Assembly (NCBI GenBank): GCA_029593465.1
Contig: JAKTNK010000012.1
Coordinates: 1 to 60,530 of the forward strand
DNA length: 60,530 bases
Direction: 5' to 3'
Source: Streptococcus suis
Lineage (GTDB): Bacteria > Bacillota > Bacilli > Lactobacillales > Streptococcaceae
The notes below the pieces were generated by a model. The model did not search any database. It was not told the origin of the DNA and saw nothing but the letters and a program-made list of their open reading frames with translations. Positions 43,857 to 52,773 of the stretch are shown one piece after another. Each line of letters starts with the position of its first letter. The stretch's first letter is position 1. A program made the position numbers and the translations under genes.

Positions 43857-43893
43857 GCAAGCTCAGAAATGGGCTTGTTTTCGATTTTTTAAA
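43857..43893 (+). terminator. Terminator at the end of the conjugation operon
   Basis: CAAGCTC agaaat GGGCTTG followed by TTTTCGATTTTTT lies between cwlT and the recombination genes, about 120 bp after the cwlT stop. Confidence 0.7.
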
Positions 43894-43917
43894 TACTACG
43901 TATAGGAGGAAATGACC

Positions 43918-44190
43918 ATGCAAGTTATTTTAGCAGAAGAACAAACTCTTGAACTCCAACATATGATTGGAGAGTTAATCAAATCAGAAGTTAAAAATGC
44001 AAGAGAATCAGTTGGTGCTGATTCTCCTTTTTTAAATAAACGACAAGCCTGTGATTATCTAGGGATTTCTAACAATACTCTTGACCTATGGATTTCTATG
44101 GGATTACCATATATCAAAATTGGTAAATCCATACGATTCAATAAGGAAAGCGTCAATCATTGGATGGCAAGACTTGAAATCTCTGCCTAG
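43918..44190 (+). CDS. xis: Excisionase (Xis) of the ICE
   Basis: This 90-residue protein has a C-terminal winged-helix/MerR-like excisionase domain (FLNKRQACDYLGISNNTLDLWISMGLPYIKIGKSIRFNKESVNHWMARLE). It steers the integrase toward excision. I prefer the ATG at 43918, eight bases from AGGAGG, over the ATG at 43912. It precedes int by 12 bp and follows the operon terminator, so it may have its own promoter or depend on read-through. Confidence 0.88.
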   Translation: MQVILAEEQTLELQHMIGELIKSEVKNARESVGADSPFLNKRQACDYLGISNNTLDLWISMGLPYIKIGKSIRFNKESVNHWMARLEISA

Positions 44191-44202
44191 AAAGGATTGT
44201 CT

Positions 44203-45423
44203 ATGTCTATCAAAAAAACAAAAAATGGCACGTATCATTTGAAAGTCTATATACCTAATGAAGTTCAACCAAAATTAGGACTTGGTGCTTACTACGAGAA
44301 ACGCTTTAAGACGAGACGTGAAGCTAAAGATGCTGAATTGAAATTATCTGTTGATATTGAAAAAGCCAAGCTTAATAAACACTATCAAAAGCCAGTCCGT
44401 AAAGAAGATATTCTTTTCGCTGACTTCTATAAAGATGTCTGGTTAGAGCCATATAAAGCTGGACAAACCACAACAACAAATAAACCTCCAACACTTGCTA
44501 CAGTTTTCCAGACCGAAAATCTGTTTCGGCTTCATATCCTACCACTTCTTGGTAAATATTCAATTAGCTACCTTAATGAAAATAAGCAGCTAGTCCTCTC
44601 ACTATTGACTGGAAAAGCAAATAGCTACGCCAATTTCAAAGCACTCCGTGGCTACATCAACTCTGTTTTTGACTGGGCGGAAGAACTAGAATATATCCCT
44701 GTCAATCGACTCCACAAAACAGTCAGCCGTATTAAGGCCACAAAGAAGCAGATACTTAAAGAGAGTAAGCGAGAAGAAGATTTAGCCCTCGATGAAGAAG
44801 AGCTTCGACTCTGGTTAAAAGCCTTTGATGATGATTTAAATCAGGGACTGATTGAGTTTAAAGACTATGTCCTTTTCTATACCACTTTCTTCTTATCAGA
44901 TAGGAAATCTGAATCTTATGCTTTACAGTGGAAACATATTGACTTCAACCAAAATGAGATTCTAATAGAAAATGCTCTGGATAGATTTGGAAACGTCAAG
45001 TCAACAAAAGGAGGCAAGAAAACACTTTTTAACGCTCCCTTAGAACTTATGAGACTTCTTAAGGAATGGAAAGCCATCCAGCGGGAAGAACTAAAACTCT
45101 TTGGAATTAAACAGACCAATAATCAATTTGTTTTTACATATAATGACCGAAGCAACAATATTAACAAAGTAGTTCATATCGACTATCTAAACTATCGGAT
45201 GAATTCTATTAAAAGACGACACCCGGAACTTGCTCCTGCTACGCCTCATAAATTACGACATACAGCAGCAACTCTAGCTAAAAAAGCTGGTCGGTCTATT
45301 GACGAGATTTCAGAAGCACTTACACATAGTGACCAGTCAATCACAAAGACATATATCAATACCAAAAGCACTGTTAAGCAAACAGTTGGTGAAACAGCCT
45401 TCCGAATTATCAAAAAGAACTAA
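44203..45423 (+). CDS. int: Tyrosine integrase of the ICE (rpsI-targeting)
   Basis: This 406-residue Tn916-like recombinase has an N-terminal arm-binding domain (KTKNGTYHLKVYIPNEVQPKLGLG), a core-binding domain and a catalytic domain with Arg in FLSDRKSESYAL (~233), HKLRHTAATLA (~348), LTHSDQS (~374) and Tyr in TKTYINT (~383). The ATG at 44203 follows AAAGG. It is clearly different from the element 2 integrase, yet by position both use the rpsI 3' end. It lies 107 bp from rpsI; triple AGGGAAA repeats stand between. Confidence 0.93.
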   Translation: MSIKKTKNGTYHLKVYIPNEVQPKLGLGAYYEKRFKTRREAKDAELKLSVDIEKAKLNKHYQKPVRKEDILFADFYKDVWLEPYKAGQTTTTNKPPTLATVFQTENLFRLHILPLLGKYSISYLNENKQLVLSLLTGKANSYANFKALRGYINSVFDWAEELEYIPVNRLHKTVSRIKATKKQILKESKREEDLALDEEELRLWLKAFDDDLNQGLIEFKDYVLFYTTFFLSDRKSESYALQWKHIDFNQNEILIENALDRFGNVKSTKGGKKTLFNAPLELMRLLKEWKAIQREELKLFGIKQTNNQFVFTYNDRSNNINKVVHIDYLNYRMNSIKRRHPELAPATPHKLRHTAATLAKKAGRSIDEISEALTHSDQSITKTYINTKSTVKQTVGETAFRIIKKN

Positions 45424-45458
45424 GGGAAATTTCAGGGAAAGTTTCAGGGAAAGTTTTG
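45423..45458 (+). repeat. Triple AGGGAAA repeats, candidate integrase arm sites
   Basis: AGGGAAA starts at 45423, 45434 and 45446 (11 and 12 bp apart), each followed by (t/g)TT. A single similar copy, AGGGAAAATTC, lies at 18962 just inside the left end of the same element. Spacing by one helical turn fits arm-type integrase sites. Confidence 0.55.
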
Positions 45459-45529
45459 ATTTTAGAGCAAAAAAAGACACCCAAGATAAAAATCTTGAAT
45501 GTCTTGAAACGTTGATATAATCGTATTGA

Positions 45530-45580
45530 TTAACGTTTTGAGAATTGTGAAGCTTTACGAGCTTTCTTAAGACCTGGTTT
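45530..45580. repeat. Attachment-site copy 3 within the true rpsI gene
   Basis: The last ~50 bp of rpsI are the shared sequence of all three attachment copies. Because each integrated element supplies its own copy of the 3' end, the ribosomal gene stays intact. Confidence 0.88.
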
Positions 45581-45922
45581 TTTACGTTCAACCATACGTG
45601 CGTCACGTGTTAGAAGTCCAGCGCGTTTCAATGAATCTCGGAAGCCTGGATCTACTTGAAGAAGCGCACGTGCAATACCGTGACGGATTGCACCTGATTG
45701 ACCACCGTATCCACCACCATTAACGTTTACAAAAACATCGTATGAACCTTCAGTTGATGTCACTGCGAATGGTTGGTTAATAACGAGACGTAAGTCTGCG
45801 CGTGGAATGTACTCTTCCACATCTTTTTGATTAACTGTGATTTTACCAGTACCTGGTACTAAACGAACGCGTGCAACCGCATTTTTACGACGACCAGTAC
45901 CTGCATATTGTGCTTGTGCCAT
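45530..45922 (-). CDS. rpsI: 30S ribosomal protein S9
   Basis: This 130-residue S9 protein contacts the 3' domain of 16S rRNA at the tRNA-binding face; its conserved C-terminal SKR tail reaches the P-site t[22 protein letters not shown] and the basic C-terminus [20 protein letters not shown] are diagnostic. It is the second gene of the rplM-rpsI operon, 26 bp after rplM. The stop codon lies inside the attachment site used by the neighbouring integrases. Confidence 0.98.
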   Translation of the reverse strand: MAQAQYAGTGRRKNAVARVRLVPGTGKITVNQKDVEEYIPRADLRLVINQPFAVTSTEGSYDVFVNVNGGGYGGQSGAIRHGIARALLQVDPGFRDSLKRAGLLTRDARMVERKKPGLKKARKASQFSKR

Positions 45923-45948
45923 GTTTATGTTGCTCCTTTCCTCTTAGA

Positions 45949-46395
45949 TTAGATAAGTCCTGAGATATCAAGTACTTCTGGTTGTTGAGCAGCGTGTGTG
46001 TGCTCAGCACCTGTGAAGACTTTCAATTTCATACCTTGTGCGCGTCCAAGAGTGTTATGTGGAAGCATTCCTTTAACTGATTTTTCGATCAAACGCACAG
46101 CGTTTTTAGAACGAAGGTCACCAGCAGAGATTTGTTTCAAACCACCTGGATACATTGAGTGAGTGTAGTAGATTTTATCAGTTGCTTTTTTACCAGTTAA
46201 CTTAACTTTTTCAGCATTGATAACAATCACAAAATCACCTGTATCAGTGTGTGGTGTGAAGGTTGGTTTGTTTTTTCCGCGAAGTACGCTAGCAACTACT
46301 GCAGAAAGACGTCCAAGTGGTACATCTGTTGCGTCAACAACATACCATTTACGTTCAACTTGGCCTGGTTTAGCCATGAAAGTTGTTTTGTTCAT
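45949..46395 (-). CDS. rplM: 50S ribosomal protein L13
   Basis: This 148-residue L13 is one of the early assembly proteins of the large subunit. Typical stretches are [69 protein letters not shown] and the ending [14 protein letters not shown]. It is the first gene of the operon with rpsI and is preceded by a structured leader. Confidence 0.98.
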   Translation of the reverse strand: MNKTTFMAKPGQVERKWYVVDATDVPLGRLSAVVASVLRGKNKPTFTPHTDTGDFVIVINAEKVKLTGKKATDKIYYTHSMYPGGLKQISAGDLRSKNAVRLIEKSVKGMLPHNTLGRAQGMKLKVFTGAEHTHAAQQPEVLDISGLI

Positions 46396-46513
46396 GATTT
46401 CTCCTATAACGAATTCGTAATATTTGTTTACAAGTGCGGTGGGTGTTCCGTCCCACCAAAGGTATTTGGAAGGTTCCGGGGCCTTTCAAATGGGGTAAAC
46501 AATACCGTTTAAT
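46396..46513 (-). ncRNA. Probable L13 ribosomal-protein leader
   Basis: Between the promoter and rplM the minus-strand RNA has a GTTTACC-rich start, a foldback around ccccatttgaaaggccccgg and a GGTGGGACGGAACACCCACC hairpin. Firmicute rplM genes carry an autoregulatory L13 leader in this position. The assignment is by place and hairpin content, not by alignment. Confidence 0.55.
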
Positions 46514-46542
46514 ATCATATCAAAAATAGAGGACTGGGTCAA
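46514..46542 (-). promoter_or_regulatory. Promoter of the rplM-rpsI operon
   Basis: On the minus strand TTGACC (46542-46537), 17 bp, TATGAT (46519-46514) is a near-consensus sigma-A promoter. Confidence 0.8.
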
Positions 46543-46604
46543 GGTATTTTTCTTGATTTTTATTTTCTTTAGTTGGATTATTAACCGACTATTTAGCCTT
46601 AAAA

Positions 46605-46633
46605 CCAAAAAAAAACTCACCAATGTGAGTTTT
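46605..46633 (-). terminator. Terminator of the yacP-like gene
   Basis: AAAACTCAC / GTGAGTTTT followed on the minus strand by a long T run. The stem begins within the stop codon of the NYN-domain gene. Confidence 0.8.
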
Positions 46634-47150
46634 ACTCTAAATCCGACAATAAGTTCTTAAGTTGCGACAGTTGTTGTTCATCCCATGGTCTTAATTTAGG
46701 GGTTTTCAGCTCAATCGTTTGCGTCATTTTATCCAAATCAGCCTTAACCGTATTAACACGCTCCTCCAGCTCACGCGCCGGTACTCGCAAAGCCCCTTGT
46801 GAGAAAATAGCCCATTGTTCGTTCAAGTCGCTGGTTGCAACTTCGACAAGATTAAGCGGGTTATTAAGTTCCACCGCTAGTCGCTCAATATAACTATCAG
46901 CAGTCTCATCTTCTTGCGTAAAAATGACTTCAACCCGATACTGATCATAGCGTTGCCTTGTCCCTGGAACAAAGTGCGCATCAAAAACACAGACAATATC
47001 TAAAGCTTCAAAATGGGAGTAGTTATTCAATTTTCTAAGAAGCAGATTACGAGCAGCATCAAGTTGATTTTTCTTAAATAGCTGACGCGTTTCCTGCCAA
47101 AAGGCAATCATATTATAGCCATCAACAAGGAGAATTCTCTTCTTAACCAT
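46632..47150 (-). CDS. YacP-like NYN-domain ribonuclease (Rae1-type)
   Basis: This 172-residue PIN/NYN-fold protein begins ILLVDGYNMIAF, with the conserved acidic residue of the metal site, followed by LDIVCVFDAHFVPGTR and FTQEDETADSYIERLA. B. subtilis Rae1/YacP is a ribosome-associated endoribonuclease of the same family. It lies 20 bp after rlmB in a likely operon on translation and RNA functions. Confidence 0.85.
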   Translation of the reverse strand: MVKKRILLVDGYNMIAFWQETRQLFKKNQLDAARNLLLRKLNNYSHFEALDIVCVFDAHFVPGTRQRYDQYRVEVIFTQEDETADSYIERLAVELNNPLNLVEVATSDLNEQWAIFSQGALRVPARELEERVNTVKADLDKMTQTIELKTPKLRPWDEQQLSQLKNLLSDLE

Positions 47151-47170
47151 TTCCCTCCCCTTTCAACGAC

Positions 47171-47920
47171 CTAGATTTTATGACGAAAGACCTCATACAT
47201 CAGAATGGCTGCTGCAACACTAGCATTAAGGCTCTGCACATGCCCAGCCATCGGGATGGTAATCATCTCGTCCACCTGTTTTTTAAGATTTTGAGAAATC
47301 CCCTTGCCTTCATTTCCGATAATCAAGGCCAGCTTGCCACTCGTATTCCACTGATGAGAGGGGGTGCCATCCATATCGGTCCCAAAAATCCAAAAACCAG
47401 CTTCTTTCAAGCTATCTAGGGTTTGGCTGAGATTGGTGACACGGGCAATCGGCACATGTTGAACAGCGCCTGTCGATGTTTTGGCAACAACAGGTGTTAC
47501 TCCAACCGCTCGGTGTTTAGGAATGATAATACCAGTCACCTGAGTCGCATCCGCTGTTCGCAAGATGGAACCGAAATTATGCGGATCTGTCAAGCCATCT
47601 AAAATCAAAATCAGAGGATTGTCCTTCTGATCAGCTTGATGCAGGATATCCTTCAACTCGGCGTAGGCAAAAGCTGAAACCCTAAGCACAAAACCTTGAT
47701 GAACCGCACCTTGGGTCATTTCTGACAATTTTTTCTTAGAGGTCCATGAAATGGAGACTTTTTTCTCCGTGGCTAGCTGCTTAATCTGCTCAACGTTTTT
47801 ACCACGTAAGTCTTCTTGAATATAGAGCTTATTACCAGTATTGGCTACTAATCCTTCTGTAACGGCATGCACGCCGTAAACTATATCATTTTGTTCTTGT
47901 TCTCTGTGTATTTCTTTCAT
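47171..47920 (-). CDS. rlmB: 23S rRNA (guanosine-2'-O)-methyltransferase RlmB (TrmH family)
   Basis: This 249-residue SPOUT methyltransferase modifies G2251 in the P loop of 23S rRNA. An N-terminal substrate-binding domain (YGVHAVTEGLVA) precedes the knotted catalytic domain with ILDGLTDPHNFGSILRTADA, LIIGNEGKGIS and VQSLNASVAAAILMYEVFRH. All signature motifs are intact and the length is usual. Confidence 0.94.
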   Translation of the reverse strand: MKEIHREQEQNDIVYGVHAVTEGLVANTGNKLYIQEDLRGKNVEQIKQLATEKKVSISWTSKKKLSEMTQGAVHQGFVLRVSAFAYAELKDILHQADQKDNPLILILDGLTDPHNFGSILRTADATQVTGIIIPKHRAVGVTPVVAKTSTGAVQHVPIARVTNLSQTLDSLKEAGFWIFGTDMDGTPSHQWNTSGKLALIIGNEGKGISQNLKKQVDEMITIPMAGHVQSLNASVAAAILMYEVFRHKI

Positions 47921-48039
47921 AAAACTATTATAGCATGGATGTCAAGAAATAAGCAGTCAAGTAACACTAATGTAACCATTTAACCTGTCCATAAATGCTA
48001 TACTAAAGCTAGAATAATCAAAAACAAGAGGGCGGCTAG

Positions 48040-48228
48040 ATGTTTCGGGTATTAGTAATTGTAGGATTTCTTATCTATCTCATCATAGGATTGATACTGA
48101 TTAAAAGCCACGCTAAACTAGATATTTCTAGACCACTTAAACTCTTATTACTACTCATTTTTATCCTTATTTTAGTTTTACTTATTTATGCGTCGCTTTT
48201 TCTCATCATGTTTGGTTATAATTCTTAA
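48040..48228 (+). CDS. Small membrane protein, function unknown
   Basis: This 62-residue protein consists of two hydrophobic helices (FRVLVIVGFLIYLIIGLILI and LKLLLLLIFILILVLLIYAS) around a short polar hinge. GAGGGCGG precedes the ATG, a TATACT box stands near 47999, and a hairpin terminator follows, so the unit looks real. No family recognised. Confidence 0.6.
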   Translation: MFRVLVIVGFLIYLIIGLILIKSHAKLDISRPLKLLLLLIFILILVLLIYASLFLIMFGYNS

Positions 48229-48241
48229 ACTTTTCAACTCT

Positions 48242-48273
48242 TAAAAATCCTGCTCTTTTGAGAACAGGATTTT
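48242..48273. terminator. Bidirectional terminator
   Basis: AAAATCCTG ... CAGGATTTT between the small membrane protein gene and the end of radA serves both converging units. Confidence 0.8.
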
Positions 48274-48277
48274 CGAT

Positions 48278-49642
48278 TTAAGCAAATACTTTTTTCAAGA
48301 CTTCTCCTACCGTTGAGACGCCGATAACTTGAATATTATTTGGAATATCAATGCCTTGCAGAGCTGTTTTAGGGGCATACACTTTGGTAAAGCCTAGTTT
48401 AGCTGCTTCGTTGATTCGCTGTTCAATGCGAGTAACACGCCGAATTTCGCCTGTCAAACCTATCTCGCCAATAAACGCTTCTTGAGGGTTGGTGGTTTTT
48501 TCCTTGTAGCTCGAAGCAATAGCGACGGCTACCGCCAAGTCGATTGCAGGTTCATCCAGTTTAACCCCGCCTGCGGACTTGAGGTAGGCATCTTGATTTT
48601 GCAGTAAAAGCCCACATCGTTTTTCAAGAACCGCCATGATAAGGCTAATGCGGTTAAAGTCTAAACCTGTCGTTGTGCGTTTGGCATTGCCAAAAACCGT
48701 TGGCGTAACCAGCGCCTGAACCTCCGCCAAAATCGGTCTACTGCCCTCCATCGTCACCACAATAGCCGAGCCTGTCGCACCATCCAAGCGTTCCTCTAGA
48801 AATACCTGACTGGGATTAAGCACTTCGACCAAACCACCTGACTGCATCTCGAAAATGCCAATTTCATTAGTGGAGCCAAAGCGATTTTTGACCGCACGTA
48901 AAATACGAAAGGTATGATGACGCTCCCCCTCAAAGTAAAGAACCGTATCCACCATGTGCTCTAACATACGGGGACCCGCCAGGGTACCTTCTTTGGTGAC
49001 ATGACCGACGATAAAAGTGGCAATGTTGTTGGTTTTAGCTAGGTTCATCAGCTCTGCTGTCACTTCACGAACCTGTGACACCGACCCTTGCACACTCGAC
49101 ACTTCGGGACTCATGATGGTCTGGATAGAGTCAATAATGAGAAAATCTGGGGTCAGCTTCTCAATCTCGGTACGGATATGTTGCATGTTAGTCTCAGCAT
49201 AGAGATAGAACTCGTTGTCGATATTCCCCAAACGCTCGCTGCGTAGCTTTATTTGCTCTGCCGACTCTTCCCCTGACACATAGAGAACAGTTCCTTGATT
49301 AGCCAGCTGGGTTGAGACTTGTAGGAGAAGGGTTGACTTACCAATCCCTGGATCCCCGCCAATTAAAACAAGACTGCCCGGAACAACACCACCACCCAAA
49401 ACACGGTTAAATTCTCCCATATCCGTTTGGGTTCGAGCGTAGTTAATTGAGTTGACATCCTTTAACTTGGTGGGACGGGTTTTCTCTCCTGTCAAGCTCA
49501 CTCTAGCATTTTTAACCTCCTGCACGACCACTTCCTCCAAAAAGGAAGACCAGGATGAACAGTTTGGGCAGCGCCCTAGATACTTAGGAGAATTGTAGCC
49601 ACATTCCTGGCAGATAAAACGTGATTTTTTCTTAGCGATGAT
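48278..49642 (-). CDS. radA: DNA recombination/repair protein RadA, apparent ATC start
   Basis: RadA is a hexameric helicase-like RecA relative that extends D-loops in recombination and natural transformation. The frame is open well upstream of the first ATG (49540): it holds the obligatory zinc finger [18 protein letters not shown]. Reading back to the dut stop there is no ATG, GTG or TTG. The only start consistent with the ribosome site (GAAGGAG) is ATC, at 49639 or 49642 (ATC ATC GCT AAG). From 49639 the protein is 453 residues, the normal streptococcal length. Other motifs are [14 protein letters not shown] (Walker A), [13 protein letters not shown] and a Lon-like C-terminus. Starting at 49540 would remove the zinc finger. 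Confidence 0.93.
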   Translation of the reverse strand: MIAKKKSRFICQECGYNSPKYLGRCPNCSSWSSFLEEVVVQEVKNARVSLTGEKTRPTKLKDVNSINYARTQTDMGEFNRVLGGGVVPGSLVLIGGDPGIGKSTLLLQVSTQLANQGTVLYVSGEESAEQIKLRSERLGNIDNEFYLYAETNMQHIRTEIEKLTPDFLIIDSIQTIMSPEVSSVQGSVSQVREVTAELMNLAKTNNIATFIVGHVTKEGTLAGPRMLEHMVDTVLYFEGERHHTFRILRAVKNRFGSTNEIGIFEMQSGGLVEVLNPSQVFLEERLDGATGSAIVVTMEGSRPILAEVQALVTPTVFGNAKRTTTGLDFNRISLIMAVLEKRCGLLLQNQDAYLKSAGGVKLDEPAIDLAVAVAIASSYKEKTTNPQEAFIGEIGLTGEIRRVTRIEQRINEAAKLGFTKVYAPKTALQGIDIPNNIQVIGVSTVGEVLKKVFA

Positions 49643-49654
49643 ACAGCTCCTTCT

Positions 49655-50104
49655 CTATTTTCCAGTGCTACCGAATCCACCGGTGCGAATACCGTCAGCA
49701 CAATCACCATCCGCCACCAAAAATGGGGCGAAAACGCCTTGAACAATGCGGTCGCCTTTTTCCAAATGAACCGTCTCATCTGAAATATTTTGCATTTGGG
49801 CAAAGATATGACCTTCATTGCCTTCGTTATTGTAGTAATCGCTGTCAATGACACCGACAGAGTTGATGAGGACAAGGCCTTTTTTACGGGGGTTAGATGA
49901 GCGGTCGTAGAGGTAAAGAACTTCGCCATCCTGCATATAAGCCTTGACCCCCGTCGGCACTAGGACAATCTCATTTGGCGCAATAGCCGTCTTTTCCGCC
50001 ACTTTCAAATCATAGCCCGCCGCATGGGCCGTTTCACGCTGAGGGAGCAGGTCTTCTTGCCCTGCAAAAGCCTCTATCAGTTCAAATCCACGTACTTTGG
50101 TCAT
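49655..50104 (-). CDS. dut: dUTP diphosphatase
   Basis: This 149-residue trimeric dUTPase splits dUTP to dUMP, keeping uracil out of DNA and feeding dTMP synthesis. Conserved motifs are HAAGYDL, DRSSNPRK, GVIDSDYYNNEGNEGH (catalytic Asp), and the C-terminal RTGGFGSTG arm that closes on the nucleotide. It is followed after 12 bp by radA, probably in one transcript. Confidence 0.95.
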   Translation of the reverse strand: MTKVRGFELIEAFAGQEDLLPQRETAHAAGYDLKVAEKTAIAPNEIVLVPTGVKAYMQDGEVLYLYDRSSNPRKKGLVLINSVGVIDSDYYNNEGNEGHIFAQMQNISDETVHLEKGDRIVQGVFAPFLVADGDCADGIRTGGFGSTGK

Positions 50105-50214
50105 TTCCTCTTCCCATCCTTTAACATTATTTTTTCATTATAAAATATTCGTCAATCAAAAGCAAAAAATAGCCCAGATAGCAAGCTAGCTGAGCCGCAA
50201 ATGGATAACCATAA

Positions 50215-51388
50215 CTAATCCTCAATGGTGATTTCCTCTGGAATGGCAAAGGTTTTAGTGAGGAAGAAACAAAGCGCCATGCTAATGAGCGATACCATAA
50301 AATAGACCAAGAGTTGATGTCCGCTATAAATATACATGAGGTAAGACGGTAACACAGCAAGTCCGCAGGAATGGGATTGAATCTGGAAGAGAGAGGAGAG
50401 CTGCTCCAAAGCCAGATGAAATCAACATCATGTAGAGGGGCTTCAAGTTGTAACGCAAGTGAACGCCAAAGAGAACTGGCTCGCTGACACCAAATAACTG
50501 TGACATAAAAGCATCCATAACCGTTTGCTTGACTTTAGCATTCTTAGCAGATGTGTAGAAGGCTAAGCAGGATCCCAAGTTGGCAAAGCCATACATCGCG
50601 CACAGCGTGATTAACTGGTTGAATCCGGTATTGGCAAGCAGAGACGTTTCAATAACCACGTACATGTGGTGAAGACCAGTGATAACCGCCAAAGGATAGG
50701 TGGCACCGACAAAGAAACCACCGATACCAAAAGGAAGATTCATTAGTCCCTTAGTCAGGGCAATCAAGCCTGTTTCCAACCAGTGAACAATTGGCGCAAA
50801 TCCCATCAAGACAACAACAACCATCACCAACATCGTGATAAACGGTGTCATAATCAAATCCAGCGCATTAGGCATGATTTGACGCAATTTACGCTCTAAC
50901 TGAGCACCCAAATAACCGGTTAAGATAGCCCTTACAACAGAACCTTGCGCTCCCATAACAGGCAATACACCACCCACCATAATCGCTTTGGCATCACCAG
51001 AAGCCACAGCATAGGCATTTGGCAGATGTGGAGCAACCAACATCAGCCCCAGAACCAGACCAATCATAGGTGTCCCACCAAAAACGCGGAAAGCCGACAT
51101 GGTGATTAAAGCTGGCAGGAAGGCAAAAGCGGTATCCGTTAAAACGCTGACCAACTGGTTGAGGTAGGGGGAAAAATATCTGTTGAAAGTCCTATCAAAC
51201 CAAGGATATTGTCATTAAAAACAACACCTTTGAGCCCTAAGAAAAGACCTGTCGCAGCGATGACTGGAACAAGCGGCACAAAGATGTCACCGAGAGTTCT
51301 CCTCAAGGCTTTAACACCTTTTTCTTGCGTTTTAACGTAGGCATCTTGTTCTGCCTTTGATTGGGTGGATACGTTCCTGTAAAGTCAT
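50215..51388 (-). pseudogene. Sugar PTS EIIC gene, frameshifted and lacking EIIB
   Basis: Pieces of a PTS_EIIC_1 permease are read in three frames: GVKALRRTLGDIFVPLVPVIAATGLFLG, then VSVLTDTAFAFLPALITMSAFRVFGGTPMIG through FGIGGFFVGATYPLAVITGLHHMYVVIETSLL, then LFQIQSHSCGLAVLPSYLMYIYSGHQLLVYF to the stop at 50215. The first ATG (51388) overlaps the stop of the RpiR-type regulator gene (ATGA), so they formed an operon, but it leads only to MTLQERIHPIKG before the frame is lost. The EIIB domain with its phosphocysteine is absent. The sugar cannot be told; RpiR control suggests an amino sugar, sucrose-like or beta-glucoside substrate. Confidence 0.8.
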
Positions 51389-52143
51389 AGCAAGTCTCCT
51401 GTCGCTTGGCGGTAGTCATAAAATAACTGGTCAATAATCATATAAAAAGTGGTACTGACCTCATAGGTCCTTCTCGTCGGGGTGACAATCGACTCTGTTG
51501 GAACATAGAGTTGGTAATCTGCCAACTTAGCCATGCTGTTGTTGGAAGTTTGGGTCATCACCATGGTTTTCAAGATAGAACTATGGCTATCTTTCAGTAT
51601 GGAAATAGCTTCACTTGACTCTCCTTTGTAAGACAAGAGTAGCAATAAATCATTGGGTCGAAAGAGCGGTTTCAAATAATCAAACTCTCCCTGATCAAAA
51701 AAGACCACAACTTTTTTACCAACCGAGGTCAACAGATGACGCAAGGACTCGACTTCCATTTTTTGCGCATTACCCGTTCCGTATAGGTACAGGACACCCG
51801 TTTCCTGCAATAACTGGACATATAAGCTCAAATCCTGCTTCTCAAAAATCTGATCGATATAGCAACAATGGTAATTAGCCACCAGAGATGAAAAATCCGA
51901 CCTTGCTGGTATGGGCTTAGCAGCTGCTTCTCGCAACAAAAACTTCAAAGCTGCAAAATTAGCAATGTCCAGTTTCTTGAGCAAGCGAGAGATGGAAGAT
52001 CTCGATACAAAACAAGCCTCTGCCAAATCTTGACTGGTCATGTGCTGAATTTCCTCCAGATGTTGATCCAAATAAGCCACGATAGTACTATCTTGACGCG
52101 TCAATCGCTCATCAAATTTATCTTTTCGCTCCAACCAAGTCAT
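51385..52143 (-). CDS. RpiR/MurR-family transcriptional regulator
   Basis: This 252-residue protein has an N-terminal HTH_6 domain (RLTRQDSTIVAYLDQHLEEIQHMTSQDLAEACFVSRSSISRLLKKLDIANFAALK) and a C-terminal SIS sugar-phosphate sensing domain (LYLYGTGNAQKMEVESLRHLLTSVGKKVVVFFDQ, LLLLSYKGESSEAISIL). I start at the ATG at 52143 (MTWLERK) with AAGGAGG upstream. It should control the adjoining PTS gene, which is now dead, leaving a possibly orphan regulator. Confidence 0.87.
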   Translation of the reverse strand: MTWLERKDKFDERLTRQDSTIVAYLDQHLEEIQHMTSQDLAEACFVSRSSISRLLKKLDIANFAALKFLLREAAAKPIPARSDFSSLVANYHCCYIDQIFEKQDLSLYVQLLQETGVLYLYGTGNAQKMEVESLRHLLTSVGKKVVVFFDQGEFDYLKPLFRPNDLLLLLSYKGESSEAISILKDSHSSILKTMVMTQTSNNSMAKLADYQLYVPTESIVTPTRRTYEVSTTFYMIIDQLFYDYRQATGDLL

Positions 52144-52229
52144 AGAGACCTCCTTCATCACTGGAGCCACTATAAAATATCCTATGAGCAAATGCAAAAA
52201 GGCAAAGCCAACGCGGCCTGCCTCTTACC

Positions 52230-52592
52230 TTATCGTTTATCCGGAACCACTTGAAACAGGACATAGGTACCAATAGCTGTGCCAATAAAAAGCCCTAACT
52301 TTAGCCACCAAAATGGAGCTAAAAATATGGAAATTCCCATCAGTAGATAGATTTGCCAAATCATCTTTTTCTTGCGCTCTCTTGGAATGCTCCTTGTTTC
52401 AACATAATCAGCAACATAGAACTCATAAATCTTACTATTTCTGAGCCAAACTTCAAACTTTTGAGAACTGCGAGCAAAACAAAATCCAGCTAGTAATAAC
52501 AGAGGGGTGGTTGGCACTAGCGGAAGAACAATGCCTGCAATCCCGACCAGCAAACTCATCAGACCAATCACTAAATAAGCTATTTTTTTCAT
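52230..52592 (-). CDS. YbaN-family (DUF454) small membrane protein
   Basis: This 120-residue DUF454 protein has MKKIAYLVIGLMSLLVGIAGIVLPLVPTTPLLLLAGFCFARSS, the family signature around LPLVPTTPFLLLA, and two further helices near the C-terminus. The ATG at 52592 replaces the longer frame, whose extension is not typical of the family. A TACAAT box lies about ten bases before that ATG and no ribosome site is visible, so the transcript may have little or no leader. Function unknown. Confidence 0.75.
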   Translation of the reverse strand: MKKIAYLVIGLMSLLVGIAGIVLPLVPTTPLLLLAGFCFARSSQKFEVWLRNSKIYEFYVADYVETRSIPRERKKKMIWQIYLLMGISIFLAPFWWLKLGLFIGTAIGTYVLFQVVPDKR

Positions 52593-52773
52593 AATACTTG
52601 GTATTGTATCAAAACTTATCCGCTGATACACCTTTTTTGTCTGAAAATGCACAAGCATAATAGTTGACAATTTTACTATAACTGTGATTTGATATTGACT
52701 TTTGAAACCAAAACCGTTACCATTAGGTTATTATGACCCTTTACCTTCATGTTGAAAACAAAAGGAGATTCTT

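Noticed and set aside
46217-46512. Two rightward open frames opposite rplM and its leader
   Set aside because: They run antisense through rplM and its structured leader; no ribosome sites or recognisable domains.
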